A stretch of DNA of 64,000 nt from Eurosta solidaginis (taxonomy: Eukaryota > Arthropoda > Insecta > Diptera > Tephritidae). The position numbers and the translations under genes are program-made. The stretch is from positions 180,205,643-180,269,642 of the forward strand of contig NC_090319.1 of NCBI RefSeq assembly GCF_040869045.1. Direction: 5' to 3'. This document shows, in pieces, positions 44,657 to 59,840 of this stretch. Every line of letters starts with the position of its first letter. Position 1 is the first letter of the stretch. Below the pieces are notes generated by a model. The model made no database searches. It was given only the letters and a program-made list of their open reading frames with translations, and was not told the DNA's origin.

Positions 44657-47600
44657 TAGGTAGGTAATCTGTGTGAGGATGCAAAGCTTCACGTTTTTTG
44701 TGGTCTGCATGTAAAAACTATGACTACGAATCACGTATTTCAAAAATATATGACGTAAACGTAACTATTTGATGAAATTTGATGAATTTTGAAGCTTCTA
44801 GCCGTAAAAAAGGGGCAAAAATGACAGTTTATATGAAGTATATAATATATATACCACCGATCTCTATGATTTTTTCAGACAACAATATATGCTATACACG
44901 TAAGCATTTAGTGAAATTTGAACATATCTAAACAATTTTTAAGATAAATATAAAATAAAAAATAGGTAGGTAATCTGTGTGAGGATGCAAAGCTTCACGT
45001 TTTTTGTGGTCTGCATGTAAAAACTATGACTACGAATCACGTATTTCAAAAATATATGACGTAAACGTAACTATTTGATGAAATTTGATGAATTTTGAAG
45101 CTTCTAGCCGTAAAAAAGGGGCAAAAATGAGAGTTTATATGAAGTATATAATATATATACCACCGATCTCTATGATTTTTTCAGACAACAATATATGCTA
45201 TATACGTAAGCATTTTGTGAAATTTTAAGCTTCTAGCTGTTAAAACGGGGCAGAAATTGCGCAAAGTTTCTTATCTGAACAATCGGTTGTATGAGATATA
45301 TACTATATATACAACCGATCTCTATGATTTTTTCAGACAACAATATATGCTATATACTTAAGCATTTGCTGAAATTTGAAGCTTCTAGCTGTTAAAATGG
45401 GGTAGAAATTGCGAAAAGTTTCTTATCTGAACAATCGGTTGTATGAGATATATACTATATATACAACCGATCTCTATGATTTTTTCAGACAACAATATAT
45501 GCTATATACGTAAGCAATCGGTGAAATTTGAAGCTTATAGCTGTTAAAATGGGGTAGAAATTGCGAAAAGTTTCTTATCTGAACAATCGGTTGTATGAGA
45601 TATATACTATATATATAACCGATCTCTATGATTTTTTCAGACAACAATATATGCTATATACGTAAGCAATCGGTGAAATTTGAAGCTTATAGCTGTTAAA
45701 ATGGGGTAGAAATTGCGAAAAGTTTCTTATCTGAACAATCGGTTGTATGAGATAAATACTATATATACAACCGATCTCTATGATTTTTTCAGACAACAAT
45801 ATATGCTATATACGTAAGTATTCGGTGAAAATTGAAACTTCTAGCTGTTAAAATGGGGCTAAAATTTGCGAAAATATATATATATATATACTATATATAT
45901 ATACTATATATACCACCATATATATACTATATATACCACCGATCTTTATCATTTTTTCAGACAACAATGTATGCTATATACCTAAGCATTCGTTGAAATT
46001 TGAAGCCTCTAGCTCTTAAAATGGGGCAGTAATTACGAAAAGTTCCTTATCTGAACAATCGGTTGTGGGGGATATATACTATATATACGACCGATCTCAT
46101 CAATTTTTTCAGGCAACAATATGTGCAATATACGAAAGTATATGGTGAAGTTTGAAGCTTCAATCTGTTAAATTGGGTAAGATATTACAAAAATCCTCTT
46201 TTTCTGAAAAATCGGTTGTATGGAGGATATATGCTATAGTGGTCCGATCCGGTCGGTTCCGACAAATGTCTAATCGGACACCCAAATACACCCGTTCACC
46301 AAATTTTATCAAGATATCTCAAAAATTGAGGGACTAGTTTGCATACAAACAGACAGACGGACAGACGGACAGACGGACATGGCTAAATCAACTCAGCTCT
46401 TCAACCTGATTATTTCGGTATACTTAATGGTGGGTCTATCTATTTTCCTTTAAGGACTTACAATTTTCGGTTTCGTGACGAAATTAATATACCATTTCAT
46501 TTTCATGAAAGTTATAAAAATAGGTAGGTAATCTGTGTGAGGATGCAAAGCTTCACGTTTTTTGTGGTCTGCATGTAAAAACTATGACTACGAATCACGT
46601 ATTTCAAAAATATATGACGTAAACGTAACTATTTGATGAAATTTGATGAATTTTGAAGCTTCTAGCCGTAAAAAAGGGGCAAAAATGAGAGTTTATATGA
46701 AGTATATAATATATATACCACCGATCTCTATGATTTTTTCAGACAACAATATATGCTATACACGTAAGCATTTGGTGAAATTTGAAGCTTCTAGCTGTTA
46801 AAATGGGGAAGAAATTGCGCAAAGTTTCTTATCTGAACAATCGGTTGTATGGGATATATACTATATATACCACCGGTATCTATGATTTTTTCAGACAACA
46901 ATATATGCTATACACGTAAGCATTTAGTGAAATTTGAACATATCTAAACAATTTTTAAGATAAATATAAAATAAAAAATAGGTAGGTAATCTGTGTGAGG
47001 ATGCAAAGCTTCACGTTTTTTGTGGTCTGCATGTAAAAACTATGACTACGAATCATGTATTTCAAAAATATATGACGTAAACGTAACTATTTGATGAATT
47101 TTGAAGCTTCTAGCCGTAAAAAAGGGGCAAAAATGAGAGTTTATATGAAGTATATAATATATATACCACCGATCTCTATGATTTTTTCAGACAACAATAT
47201 ATGCTATATACGTAAGCATTTTGTGAAATTTGAAGCTTCTAGCTGTTAAAACGGGGCAGAAATTGCGCAAAGTTTCTTATCTGAACAATCGGTTGTATGA
47301 GATATATACTATATATACAACCGATCTCTATGATTTTTTCAGACAACAATATATGCTATATACTTAAGAATTTGCTGAAATTTGAAGCTTCTAGCTGTTA
47401 AAATGGGGTAGAAATTGCGAAAAGTTTCTTATCTGAACAATCGGTTGTATGAGATATATACTATATATACAACCGATCTCTATGATTTTTTCAGACAACA
47501 ATATATGCTATATACGTAAGCAATCGGTGAAATTTGAAGCTTATAGCTGTTAAAATGGGGTAGAAATTGCGAAAAGTTTCTTATCTGAACAATCGGTTGT

Positions 47601-50600
47601 ATGAGATATATACTATATATACAACCGATCTCTATGATTTTTTCAGACAACAATATATGCTATATACGTAAGCAATCGGTGAAATTTGAAGCTTATAGCT
47701 GTTAGAATGGGGTAGAAATTGCGAAAAGTTTCTTATCTGAACAATCGGTTGTGTGAGATAAATACTATATATACAACCGATCTCTATGATTTTTTCAGAC
47801 AACAATATATGCTATATACGTAAGTATTCGGTGAAAATTGAAACTTCTAGCTGTTAAAATGGGGCTAAAATTTGCGAAAATATATATATATATACTATAT
47901 ATATATACTATATATACCACCATATATATACTATATATACCACCGATCTTTATCATTTTTTCAGACAACAATGTATGCTATATACCTAAGCATTCGTTGA
48001 AATTTGAAGCCTCTAGCTCTTAAAATGGGGCAGTAATTACGAAAAGTTCCTTATCTGAACAATCGGTTGTGGGGGATATATACTATATATAAGACCGATC
48101 TCATCAATTTTTTCAGGCAACAATATGTGCAATATACGAAAGTATATGGTGAAGTTTGAAGCTTCAATCTGTTAAATTGGGTAAGATATTACAAAAATCC
48201 TCTTTTTCTGAAAAATCGGTTGTATGGAGGATATATGCTATAGTGGTCCGATCCGGTCGGTTCCGACAAATGTCTAATCGGACACCCAAATACACCCGCT
48301 CACCAAATTTTATCAAGATATCTCAAAAATTGAGGGACTAGTTTGCATACAAACAGACAGACGGACAGACGGACATGGCTAAATCAACTCAGCTCTTCAA
48401 CCTGATTATTTCGGTATACTTAATGGTGGGTCTATCTATTTTCCTTTAAGGACTAACAATTTTCGGTTTCGTGACGAAATTAATATACCATTTCATTTTC
48501 ATGAAAGGTATAAAAATAGGTAGGTAATCTGTGTGAGGATGCAAAGCTTCACGTTTTTTGTGGTCTGCATGTAAAAACTATGACTACGAATCACGTATTT
48601 CAAAAATATATGACGTAAACGTAACTATTTGATGAAATTTGATGAATTTTGAAGCTTCTAGCCGTAAAAAAGGGGCAAAAATGAGAGTTTATATGAAGTA
48701 TATAATATATATACCACCGATCTCTATGATTTTTTCAGACAACAATATATGCTATATACGTAAGCATTTTGTGAAATTTGAAGCTTCTAGCTGTTAAAAC
48801 GGGGCAGAAATTGCGCAAAGTTTCTTATCTGAACAATCGGTTGTATGAGATATATACTATATATACAACCGATCTCTATGATTTTTTCAGACAACAATAT
48901 ATGCTATATACTTAAGCATTTGCTGAAATTTGAAGCTTCTAGCTGTTAAAATGGGGTAGAAATTGCGAAAAGTTTCTTATCTGAACAATCGGTTGTATGA
49001 GATATATACTATATATACAACCGATCTCTATGATTTTTTCAGACAACAATATATGCTATATACGTAAGCAATCGGTGAAATTTGAAGCTTATCGCTGTTA
49101 AAATGGGGTAGAAATTGCGAAAAGTTTCTTATCTGAACAATCGGTTGTATGAGATATATACTATATATACAACCGATCTCTATGATTTTTTCAGACAACA
49201 ATATATGCTATATACGTAAGCAATCGGTGAAATTTGAAGCTTATAGCTGTTAAAATGGGGTAGAAATTGCGAAAAGTTTCTTATCTGAACAATCGGTTGT
49301 ATGAGATATTTACTATATATACAACCGATCTCTATGATTTTTTCAGACAACAATATATGCTATATATGTAAGTATTCGGTGAAATTTGAAGCTTCTAGCT
49401 TTTAAAATGGGGCTAAAATTTCCGAAAATATATATATATATATACTATATATATATACTATATATACCACCATATATATACTATATATACCACCGATCTT
49501 TATCATTTTTTCAGACAACAATGTATGCTATATACCTAAGCATTCGTTGAAATTTGAAGCCTCTAGCTCTTAAAATGGGGCAGTAATTACGAAAAGTTCC
49601 TTATCTGAACAATCGGTTGTGGGGGATATATACTATATATACGACCGATCTCATCAATTTTTTCAGGCAACAATATGTGCAATATACGAAAGTATATGGT
49701 GAAGTTTGAAGCTTCAATCTGTTAAATTGGGTAAGATATTACAAAAATCCTCTTTTTCTGAAAAATCGGTTGTATGGAGGATATATGCTATAGTGGTCCG
49801 ATCCGGTCGGTTCCGACACATGTCTAATCAGACACCCAAATACACCCGCTCACCAAATTTTATCAAGATATCTCAAAAATTGAGGGACTAGTTTGCATAC
49901 AAACAGACAGACGGACAGACGGACAGACGGACATGGCTAAATCAACTCAGCTCTTCAACCTGATTATTTCGGTATACTTAATGGTGGGTCTATCTATTTT
50001 CCTTTAAGGACTTACAATTTTCGGTTTCGTGACGAAATTAATATACCATTTCATTTTCATGAAAGGTATAAAAATAGGTAGGTAATCTGTGTGAGGATGC
50101 AAAGCTTCACGTTTTTTGTGGTCTGCATGTAAAAACTATGACTACGAATCATGTATTTCAAAAATATATGACGTAAACGTAACTATTTGATGAAATTTGA
50201 TGAATTTTGAAGCTTCTAGCCGTAAAAAAGGGGCAAAAATGACAGTTTATATGAAGTATATAATATATATACCACCGATCTCTATGATTTTTTCGGACAA
50301 CAATATATGCTGTATACGTAAGCATTTTGTGAAATTTGAAGCTTCTAGCTGTTAAAACGGGGCAGAAATTGCGCAAAGTTTCTTATCTGAACAATCGGTT
50401 GTATGAGATATATACTATATATACAACCGATCTCTATGATTTTTTCAGACAACAATATATGCTATATACTTAAGCATTTGCTGAAATTTGAAGCTTCTAG
50501 CTGTTAAAATGGGGTAGAAATTGCGAAAAGTTTCTTATCTGAACAATCGGTTGTATGAGATATATACTATATATACAACCGATCTCTATGATTTTTTCAG

Positions 50601-53600
50601 ACAACAATATATGCTATATACGTAAGCAATCGGTGAAATTTGAAGCTTATAGCTGTTAAAATGGGGTAGAAATTGCGAAAAGTTTCTTATCTGAACAATC
50701 GGTTGTATGAGATATATACTATATATACTACCGAACTCTATAATTTTTTCAGACAACAACATATGCTATATACGTAAGCAATCGGTGAAATTTGAAGCTT
50801 ATAGCTGTTAAAATGGGGTAGAAATTGCGAAAAGTTTCTTATCTGAACAATCGGTTGTATGAGATATATACTACATATACAACCGATCTCTATGATTTTT
50901 TCAGACAACAATATATGCTATATACGTAAGTATTCGGTGAAATTTGAAGCTTCTAGCTGTTAAAATGGGGCTAAACTTTGCGAAAATATATATATATATA
51001 TACTATATATATATACTATATATACCACCATATATATACTATATATACCACCGATCTTTATCATTTTTTCAGACAACAATGTATGCTATATACCTAAGCA
51101 TTCTTTGAAATTTGAAGCCTCTAGCTCTTAAAATGGGGCAGTAATTACGAAAAGTTCCTTATCTGAACAATCGGTTGTGGGGGATATATACTATATATAC
51201 CACCGATCTCATCAATTTTTTCAGGCAACAATATGTGCAATATACGAAAGTATATGGTGAAGTTTGAAGCTTCAATCTGTTAAATTGGGTAAGATATTAC
51301 AAAAATCCTCTTTTTCTGAAAAATCGGTTGTATGGAGGATATATGCTATAGTGGTCCGATCCGGTCGGTTCCGACACATGTCTAATCAGACACCCAAATA
51401 CACCCGCTCACCAAATTTTATCAAGATATCTCAAAAATTGAGGGACTAGTTTGCATACAAACAGACAGACGGACAGACGGACATGGCTAAATCAACTCAG
51501 CTCTTCAACCTGATTATTTCGGTATACTTAATGGTGGGTCTATCTATTTTCCTTTAAGGACTTACAATTTTCGGTTTCGTGACGAAATTAATATACCATT
51601 TCATTTTCATGAAAGGTATAAAAATAGGTAGGTAATCTGTGTGAGGATGCAAAGCTTCACGTTTTTTGTGGTCTGCATGTAAAAACTATGACTACGAATC
51701 ATGTATTTCAAAAATATATGACGTAAACGTAACTATTTGATGAAATTTGATGAATTTTGAAGCTTCTAGCCGTAAAAAAGGGGCAAAAATGACAGTTTAT
51801 ATGAAGTATATAATATATATACCACCGATCTCTATGATTTTTTCAGACAACAATATATGCTATATACGTAAGCATATGGTGAAATTTGAAGCGTCTAGCT
51901 GTAAAAAATGGGCAGAAATTGCGCAAAGTTTCTTAACTGAACAATCGGTTGTATGAGATATATACTATATATACCATCGATCTCAATGATTTTTTCAGAC
52001 AACAATATATGCTATACACGTAAGCATTTGCTGAAATTTGAAGCTTCTAGCTGTTAAAATGGGGTAGAAATTGCGAAAAGTTTCTTATCTGAACAATCGG
52101 TTGTATGAGATATATACTATATATACAACCGATCTCTATGATTTTTTCAGACAACAATATATGCTATATACGTAAGCAATCGGTGAAATTTGAAGCTTAT
52201 AGCTGTTAAAATGGGGTAGAAATTGCGAAAAGTTTCTTATCTGAACAATCGGTTGTATGAGATATATACTATATATACTACCGAACTCTATAATTTTTTC
52301 AGACAACAACATATGCTATATACGTAAGCAATCGGTGAAATTTGAAGCTTATAGCTGTTAAAATGGGGTAGAAATTGCGAAAAGTTTCTTATCTGAACAA
52401 TCGGTTGTATGAGATATATACTATATATACAACCGATCTCTATGATTTTTTCAGACAACAATATATGCTATATACGTAAGTATTCGGTGAAATGTGAAGC
52501 TTCTAGCTGTTAAAATGGGGCTAAACTTTGCGAAAATATATATATATATATACTATATATATATACTATATATACCACCATATATATACTATATATACCA
52601 CCGATCTTTATCATTTTTTCAGACAACAATGTATGCTATATACCTAAGCATTCTTTGAAATTTGAAGCCTCTAGCTCTTAAAATGGGGCAGTAATTACGA
52701 AAAGTTCCTTATCTGAACAATCGGTTGTGGGGGATATATACTATATATACCACCGATCTCATCAATTTTTTCAGGCAACAATATGTGCAATATACGAAAG
52801 TATATGGTGAAGTTTGAAGCTTCAATCTGTTAAATTGGGTAAGATATTACAAAAATCCTCTTTTTCTGAAAAATCGGTTGTATGGAGGATATATGCTATA
52901 GTGGTCCGATCCGGTCGGTTCCGACAAATGTCTAATCGGACACCCAAATACACCCGCTCACCAAATTTTATCAAGATATCTCAAAAATTGAGGGACTAGT
53001 TTGCATACAAACAGACAGACGGACAGACGGACATGGCTAAATCTACTCAGCTCTTCAACCTGATTATTTCGGTATACTTAATGGTGGGTCTATCTATTTT
53101 CCTTTAAGGACTTACAATTTTCGGTTTCGTGACGAAATTAATATACCATTTCATTTTCATGAAAGGTATAAAAATAGGTAGGTAATCTGTGTGAGGATGC
53201 AAAGCTTCACGTTTTTTGTGGTCTGCATGTAAAAACTATGACTACGAATCATGTATTTCAAAAATATATGACGTAAACGTAACTATTTGATGAAATTTGA
53301 TGAATTTTGAAGCTTCTAGCCGTAAAAAAGGGGCAAAAATGACAGTTTATATGAAGTATATAATATATATACCACCGATCTCTATGATTTTTTCAGACAA
53401 CAATATATGCTATATACGTAAGCATATGGTGAAATTTGAAGCGTCTAGCTGTAAAAAATGGGCAGAAATTGCGCAAAGTTTCTTAACTGAACAATCGGTT
53501 GTATGAGATATATACTATATATACCATCGATCTCAATGATTTTTTCAGACAACAATATATGCTATACACGTAAGCATTTGGTGAAAGTTGAAGCTTCTAG

Positions 53601-53780
53601 CTGTTAAAATGGGGAAGAAATTGCGCAAAGCTTCTTATCTGAACAATCGGTTGTATGGGATATATACTATATATACCACCGGTATCTATGATTTTCTCAG
53701 ACAACAATATATGCTATACACGTAAGCATTTAGTGAAATTTGAACATATCTAAACGATTTTTAAGATAAATATAAAATAA
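44657..53780 (+). repeat. family A headless run: six tail blocks and short blocks
   Basis: Blocks: 44657-44962 (306 bp, block I minus two monomers), II 44963-46520 (1,558 bp), 46521-46978 (458 bp, minus one monomer), II 46979-48516 (1,538 bp), II 48517-50074 (1,558 bp), 50075-51624 (1,550 bp, type-I leader on a type-II body), 51625-53174 (1,550 bp, switching from type I to type II near 52030), I 53175-53780 (606 bp). Private variants are shared between neighbours about 1,550 bp apart across 49.8-53.5 kb. Confidence 0.8.
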
Positions 53781-56435
53781 ACAAGTAAGAACGGGACTGT
53801 CTTCGGCTGTGCCGAAGACTTCATATCTTTCATGAATGGGGCTGAACAATAATCTTATCCCGTTCGTAATCTCCGAATAATCGGATGTATAAGATAAGAA
53901 ATATATAGTGAACAGATCTGCATACCTTAACGATTTTTAAGATAAATATAAAATAAAAAACAGGTAGGTACTTTGTGTGAGGATTAAAGTTTCTGGTTTT
54001 TTGTGGTCTGCGTGTAAAAACTATGACTGCGAATCACGTATTTCAACAATATATGACGTAAACGTAACTATTTGTGAAATTTGATGAATTTTGAAGCTTC
54101 TAGCCGTAAAAAGGGGGCAAAAATTGAGTTTATATGGGGTATATAATATATATACCACCGATCTCTATGATTTTTTCAGACAACAATATATGCTATACAC
54201 CTAAGCATTTGGTGAAATTTGAAGCTTCTAGCTGTTAAAATGGGGAAGAAATTGCGCAAAGTTTCTTATCTGAACAATCGGTTGTATGGGATATATACTA
54301 TATATACCACCGGTATCTATGATTTTTTCAGACAACAATATATGCTATACACGTAAGCATTTAGTGAAATTTGAACATATCTAAACAATTTTTAAGATAA
54401 ATATAAAATAAAAAATAGGTAGGTAATCTGTGTGAGGATGCAAAGCTTCACGTTTTTTGTGGTCTGCATGTAAAAACTATGACTACGAATCATGTATATC
54501 AAAAATATATGACGTAAACGTAACTATTTGATGAAATTTGATGAATTTTGAAGCTTCTAGCCGTAAAAAAGGGGCAAAAATGACAGTTTATATGAAGTAT
54601 ATAATATATATACCACCGATCTCTATGATTTTTTCAGACAACAATATATGCTATATACGTAAGCATATGGTGAAATTTGAAGCGTCTAGCTGTTAAAAAG
54701 GGGCAGAAATTGCGCAAAGTTTCTTAACTGAACAATCGGTTATATGAGATATATACTATATATACCATCGATCTCAATGATTTTTTCAGACAACAATATA
54801 TGCTATACACGTAAGCATTTGGTGAAAGTTGAAGCTTCTAGCTGTTAAAATGGGGAAGAAATTGCGCAAAGTTTCTTATCTGAACAATCGGTTGTATGGG
54901 ATATATACTATATATACCACCGGTATCTATGATTTTCTCAGACAACAATATATGCTATACACGTAAGCATTTAGTGAAATTTGAACATATCTAAACGATT
55001 TTTAAGATAAATATAAAATAAAAAATAGGTAGGTAATCTGTGTGAGGATGCAAAGCTTCACGTTTTTTGTGGTCTGCATGTAAAAACTATGACTACGAAT
55101 CACGTATTTCAAAAATATATGACGTAAACGTAACTATTTGATGAAATTTGATGAATTTTGAAGCTTCTAGTCGTAAAAAAGGGGCAAAAATGAGAGTTTA
55201 TATGAAGTATATAATATATATACCACCGATCTCTATGATTTTTTCAGACAACAATATATGCTATATACGTAAGTATTTTGTGAAATTTGAAGCTTCTAGC
55301 TGTTAAAACGGGGCAGAAATTGCGCAAAGTTTCTTATCTGAACAATCGGTTGTATGAGATATATACTATATATACAACCGATCTCTATGATTTTTTCAGA
55401 CAACAATATACGCTATATACTTAAGCATTTGCTGAAATTTGAAGCTTCTAGCTGTTAAAATGGGGTAGAAATTGCGAAAAGTTTCTTATCTGAACAATCG
55501 GTTGTATGAGATAAATACTATATATACAACCGATCTCTATGATTTTTTCAGACAACAATATATGCTATATACGTAAGCAATCGGTGAAATTTGAAGCTTC
55601 TAGCTGTTAAAATGGGGTAGAAATTGCGAAAAGTTTCTTATCTGAACAATCGGTTGTATGAGATAAATACTATATATACAACCGATCTCTATGATTTTTT
55701 CAGACAACAATATATGCTATATACGTAAGTATTCGTTAAAATTTGAAGCTTCTAGCTGTTAAAATGGGGCTAAAATTTGCGAAAATATATATATATATAT
55801 ATATACTATATATATATACTATATATACCACCATATATATACTATATATACCACCGATCTTTATCATTTTTTCAGACAACAATGTATGCTATATACCTAA
55901 GCATTCGTTGAAATTGGAAGCCTCTAGCTCTTAAAATGGGGCAGTAATTACGAAAAGTTCCTTATCTGAACAATCGGTTGTGGGGGATATATACTATGTA
56001 TACGACCGATCTCATCAATTTTTTCAGGCAACAATATGTGCAATATACGATAGTATATGGTGAAGTTTGAAGCTTCAATCTGTTAAATTGGGTAAGATAT
56101 TACAAAAATCCTCTTTTTCTGAAAAATCGGTTGTATGGAGGATATATGCTATAGTGGTCCGATCCGGTCGGTTCCGACAAATGTCTAATCGGACACCCAA
56201 ATACACCCGCTCACCAAATTTTATCAAGATATCTCAAAAATTGAGGGACTAGTTTGCATACAAACAGACAGACGGACAGACGGACAGACGGACATGGCTA
56301 AATCAACTCAGCTCTTCAACCTGATTATTTCGGTATAATTAATGGTGGGTCTATCTATTTTCCTTTAAGGACTTACAATTTTCGGTTTCGTGACGAAATT
56401 AATATACCATTTCATTTTCATGAAAGGTATAAAAA
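53781..56435 (+). mobile_element. family A, full head-to-tail copy 5 (H + I + II)
   Basis: H 53781-54415 (635 bp; GCA lost from GGATGCAAAG near 53984), I 54416-55025 (610 bp), II 55026-56435 (1,410 bp, one type-a monomer fewer than the 1,558-bp form). Confidence 0.82.
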
Positions 56436-57041
56436 TAGGTAGGTAATCTGTGTGAGGATGCAAAGCTTCACGTTTTTTGTGGTCTGCATGTAAAAACTAT
56501 GACTACGAATCACGTATTTCAAAAATATATGACGTAAACGTAACTATTTGATGAAATTTGATGAATTTTGAAGCTTCTAGCCGTAAAAAAGGGGCAAAAA
56601 TGAGAGTTTATATGAAGTATATAATATATATACCACCGATCTCTATGATTTTTTCAGACAACAATATATGCTATATACGTAAGCATTTTGTGAAATTTGA
56701 AGCTTCTAGCTATTAAAACGGGGCAGAAATTGCGCAAAGTTTCTTATCTGAACAATCGGTTGTATGAGATATATACTATATATACCATCGATCTCAATGA
56801 TTTTTTCAGACAACAATATATGCTATATACTTAAGCATTTGGTGAAAGTTGAAGCTTCTAGCTGTTAAAATGGGGTAGAAATTGCGAAAAGTTTCTTATC
56901 TGAACAATCGGTTGTATGAGATATATACTATATATACCACCGGTATCTATGATTTTCTCAGACAACAATATATGCTATACATGTAAGCATTTAGTGAAGT
57001 TTGAACATATCTAAACGATTTTTAAGATAAATATAAAATAA
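56436..57041 (+). repeat. family A chimeric block I between copies 5 and 6
   Basis: 606 bp with a type-II leader followed by c- and b-type monomer ends. It ends at the junction used by the next head. Confidence 0.75.
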
Positions 57042-59840
57042 ACAAGTAAGAAAGGGACTGTCTTCGGCTGTGCCGAAGACTTCATACCTTTCATGAATGG
57101 GGCTGAACAATAATCTTATCCCGTTCGTAATCTCCGAATAATCGGATGTATAAGATAAGAAATATATAGTGAACAGATCTGCATACCTTAACGATTTTTA
57201 AGATAAATATAAAATAAAAAACAGGTAGGTACTTTGTGTGAGGATGCAAAGTTTCTGGTTTTTTGTGGTCTGCGTGTAAAAACTATGACTGCGAATCACG
57301 TATTTCAACAATATATGACGTAAACGTAACTATTTGATGAAATTTGATGAATTTTGAAGCTTCTAGCCGTAAAAAGGGGGCAAAAATTGAGTTTATATGG
57401 GGTATATAATATATATACCACCGATCTCTATGATTTTTTCAGACATCAATATATGCTATATACGTAAGTATATGATGAAATTTGAAGCGTCTAGCTGTTA
57501 AAAAGGGGCAGAAATTGCGCAAAGTTTCTTAACTGAACAATCGGTTGTATGAGATATATACTATATATACCATCGATCTCAATGATTTTTTCAGACAACA
57601 ATATATGCAATACACGTAAGCATTTGGTGAAAGTTGAAGCTTCTAGCTGTTAAAATGGGGAAGAAATTGCGCAAAGTTTCTTATCTGAACAATCGGTTGT
57701 ATGGGATATATACTATATATACCACCGGTATCTATGATTTTCTCAGACAATAATATATGATATACACGTAAGCATTTAGTGAAATTTGAACATATCTAAA
57801 CGATTTTTAAGATAAATATAAAATAAAAAATAGGTAGGTAATCTGTGTGAGGATGCAAAGCTTCACGTTTTTTGTGGTCTGCATGTAAAAACTATGACTA
57901 CGAATCATGTATTTCAAAAATATATGACGTAAACGTAACTATTTGATGAAATTTGATGAATTTTGAAGCTTCTAGCCGTAAAAAAGGGGCAAAAATGACA
58001 GTTTATATGAAGTATATAATATATATACCACCGATCTCTATGATTTTTTCAGACATCAATATATGCTATATACGTAAGTATATGATGAAATTTGAAGCGT
58101 CTAGCTGTTAAAAAGGGGCAGAAATTGCGCAAAGTTTCTTAACTGAACAATCGGTTGTATGAGATATATACTATATATACCATCGATCTCAATGATTTTT
58201 TCAGACAACAATATATGCAATACACGTAAGCATTTGGTGAAAGTTGAAGCTTCTAGCTGTTAAAATGGGGAAGAAATTGCGCAAAGTTTCTTATCTGAAC
58301 AATCGGTTGTATGGGATATATACTATATATACCACCGGTATCTATGATTTTCTCAGACAATAATATATGATATACACGTAAGCATTTAGTGAAATTTGAA
58401 CATATCTAAACGATTTTTAAGATAAATATAAAATAAAAAATAGGTAGGTAATCTGTGTGAGGATGCAAAGCTTCACGTTTTTTGTGGTCTGCATGTAAAA
58501 ACTATGACTACGAATCACGTATTTCAAAAATATATGACGTAAACGTAACTATTTGATGAAATTTGATGAATTTTGAAGCTTCTAGCCGTAAAAAAGGGGC
58601 AAAAATGAGAGTTTATATGAAGTATATAATATATATACCACCGATCTCTATGATTTTTTCAGACAACAATATATGCTATATACGTAAGCATTTTGTAAAA
58701 TTTGAAGCTTCTAGCTGTTAAAACGGGGCAGAAATTGCGCAAAGTTTCTTGTCTGAACAATCGGTTGTATGAGATATATACTATATATACGACCGATCTC
58801 TATGATTTTTTCAGACAACAATATATGCTATATACTTAAGCATTTGCTGAAATTTGAAGCTTATAGCTGTTAAAATGGGGTAGAAATTGCGAAAAGTTTC
58901 TTATCTGAACAATCGGTTGTATGAGATATATACTATATATACAACCGATCTCTATGATTTTTTCAGACAACAATATATGCTATATACGTAAGCAATCGGT
59001 GAAATTTGAAGCTTATAGCTCTTAAAATGGGGTAGAAATTGCGAAAAGTTTCTTATCTGAACAATCGGTTGTATGAGATATATACTATATATACAACCGA
59101 TCTCTATGATTTTTTCAGACAACAATATATGCTATATACGTAAGTATTCGGTGAAATTTGAAGCTTCTAGCTGTTAAAATGGGGCTAAAATTTGCGAAAA
59201 TATATATATATATATATACTATATATATATACTATATATACCACCATATATATACTATATATACCACCGATCTTTATCATTTTTTCAGACAACAATGTAT
59301 GCTATATACCTAAGCATTCGTTGAAATTTGAAGCCTCTAGCTCTTAAAATGGGGCAGTAATTACGAAAAGTTCCTTATCTGAACAATCGGTTGTGGGGGA
59401 TATATACTATATATACGACCGATCTCATCAATTTTTTCAGGGTACAATATGTGCAATATACGAAAGTATATGGTGAAGTTTGAAGCTTCAATCTGTTAAA
59501 TTGGGTAAGATATTACAAAAATCCTCTTTTTCTGAAAAATCGGTTGTATGGAGGATATATGCTATAGTGGTCCGATCCGGTCGGTTCCGACAAATGTCTA
59601 ATCGGACACCCAAATACACCCGCTCACCAAATTTTATCAAGATATCTCAAAAATTAAGGGACTAGTTTGCATACAAACAGACAGACGGACAGACGGACAT
59701 GGCTAAATCAACTCAGCTCTTCAACCTGATTATTTCGGTATACTTAATGGTGGGTCTATCTATTTTCCTTTAAGGACTTACAATTTTCGGTTTCGTGACG
59801 AAATTAATATACCATTTCATTTTCATGAAAGGTATAAAAA
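57042..59840 (+). mobile_element. family A, full head-to-tail copy 6 (extended H + I + II)
   Basis: H 57042-57830 (789 bp, 637 plus one monomer), I 57831-58440 (610 bp), II 58441-59840 (1,400 bp). The last part of the extended H and the following I share private variants at a spacing of 610 bp. Confidence 0.82.

Noticed and set aside
25781..55934. Repeated frames rich in I and Y (IYIYILYIYTIYTTIYIL)
   Set aside because: Translation of the (AT)n stretches in tail blocks, with no coding signal.
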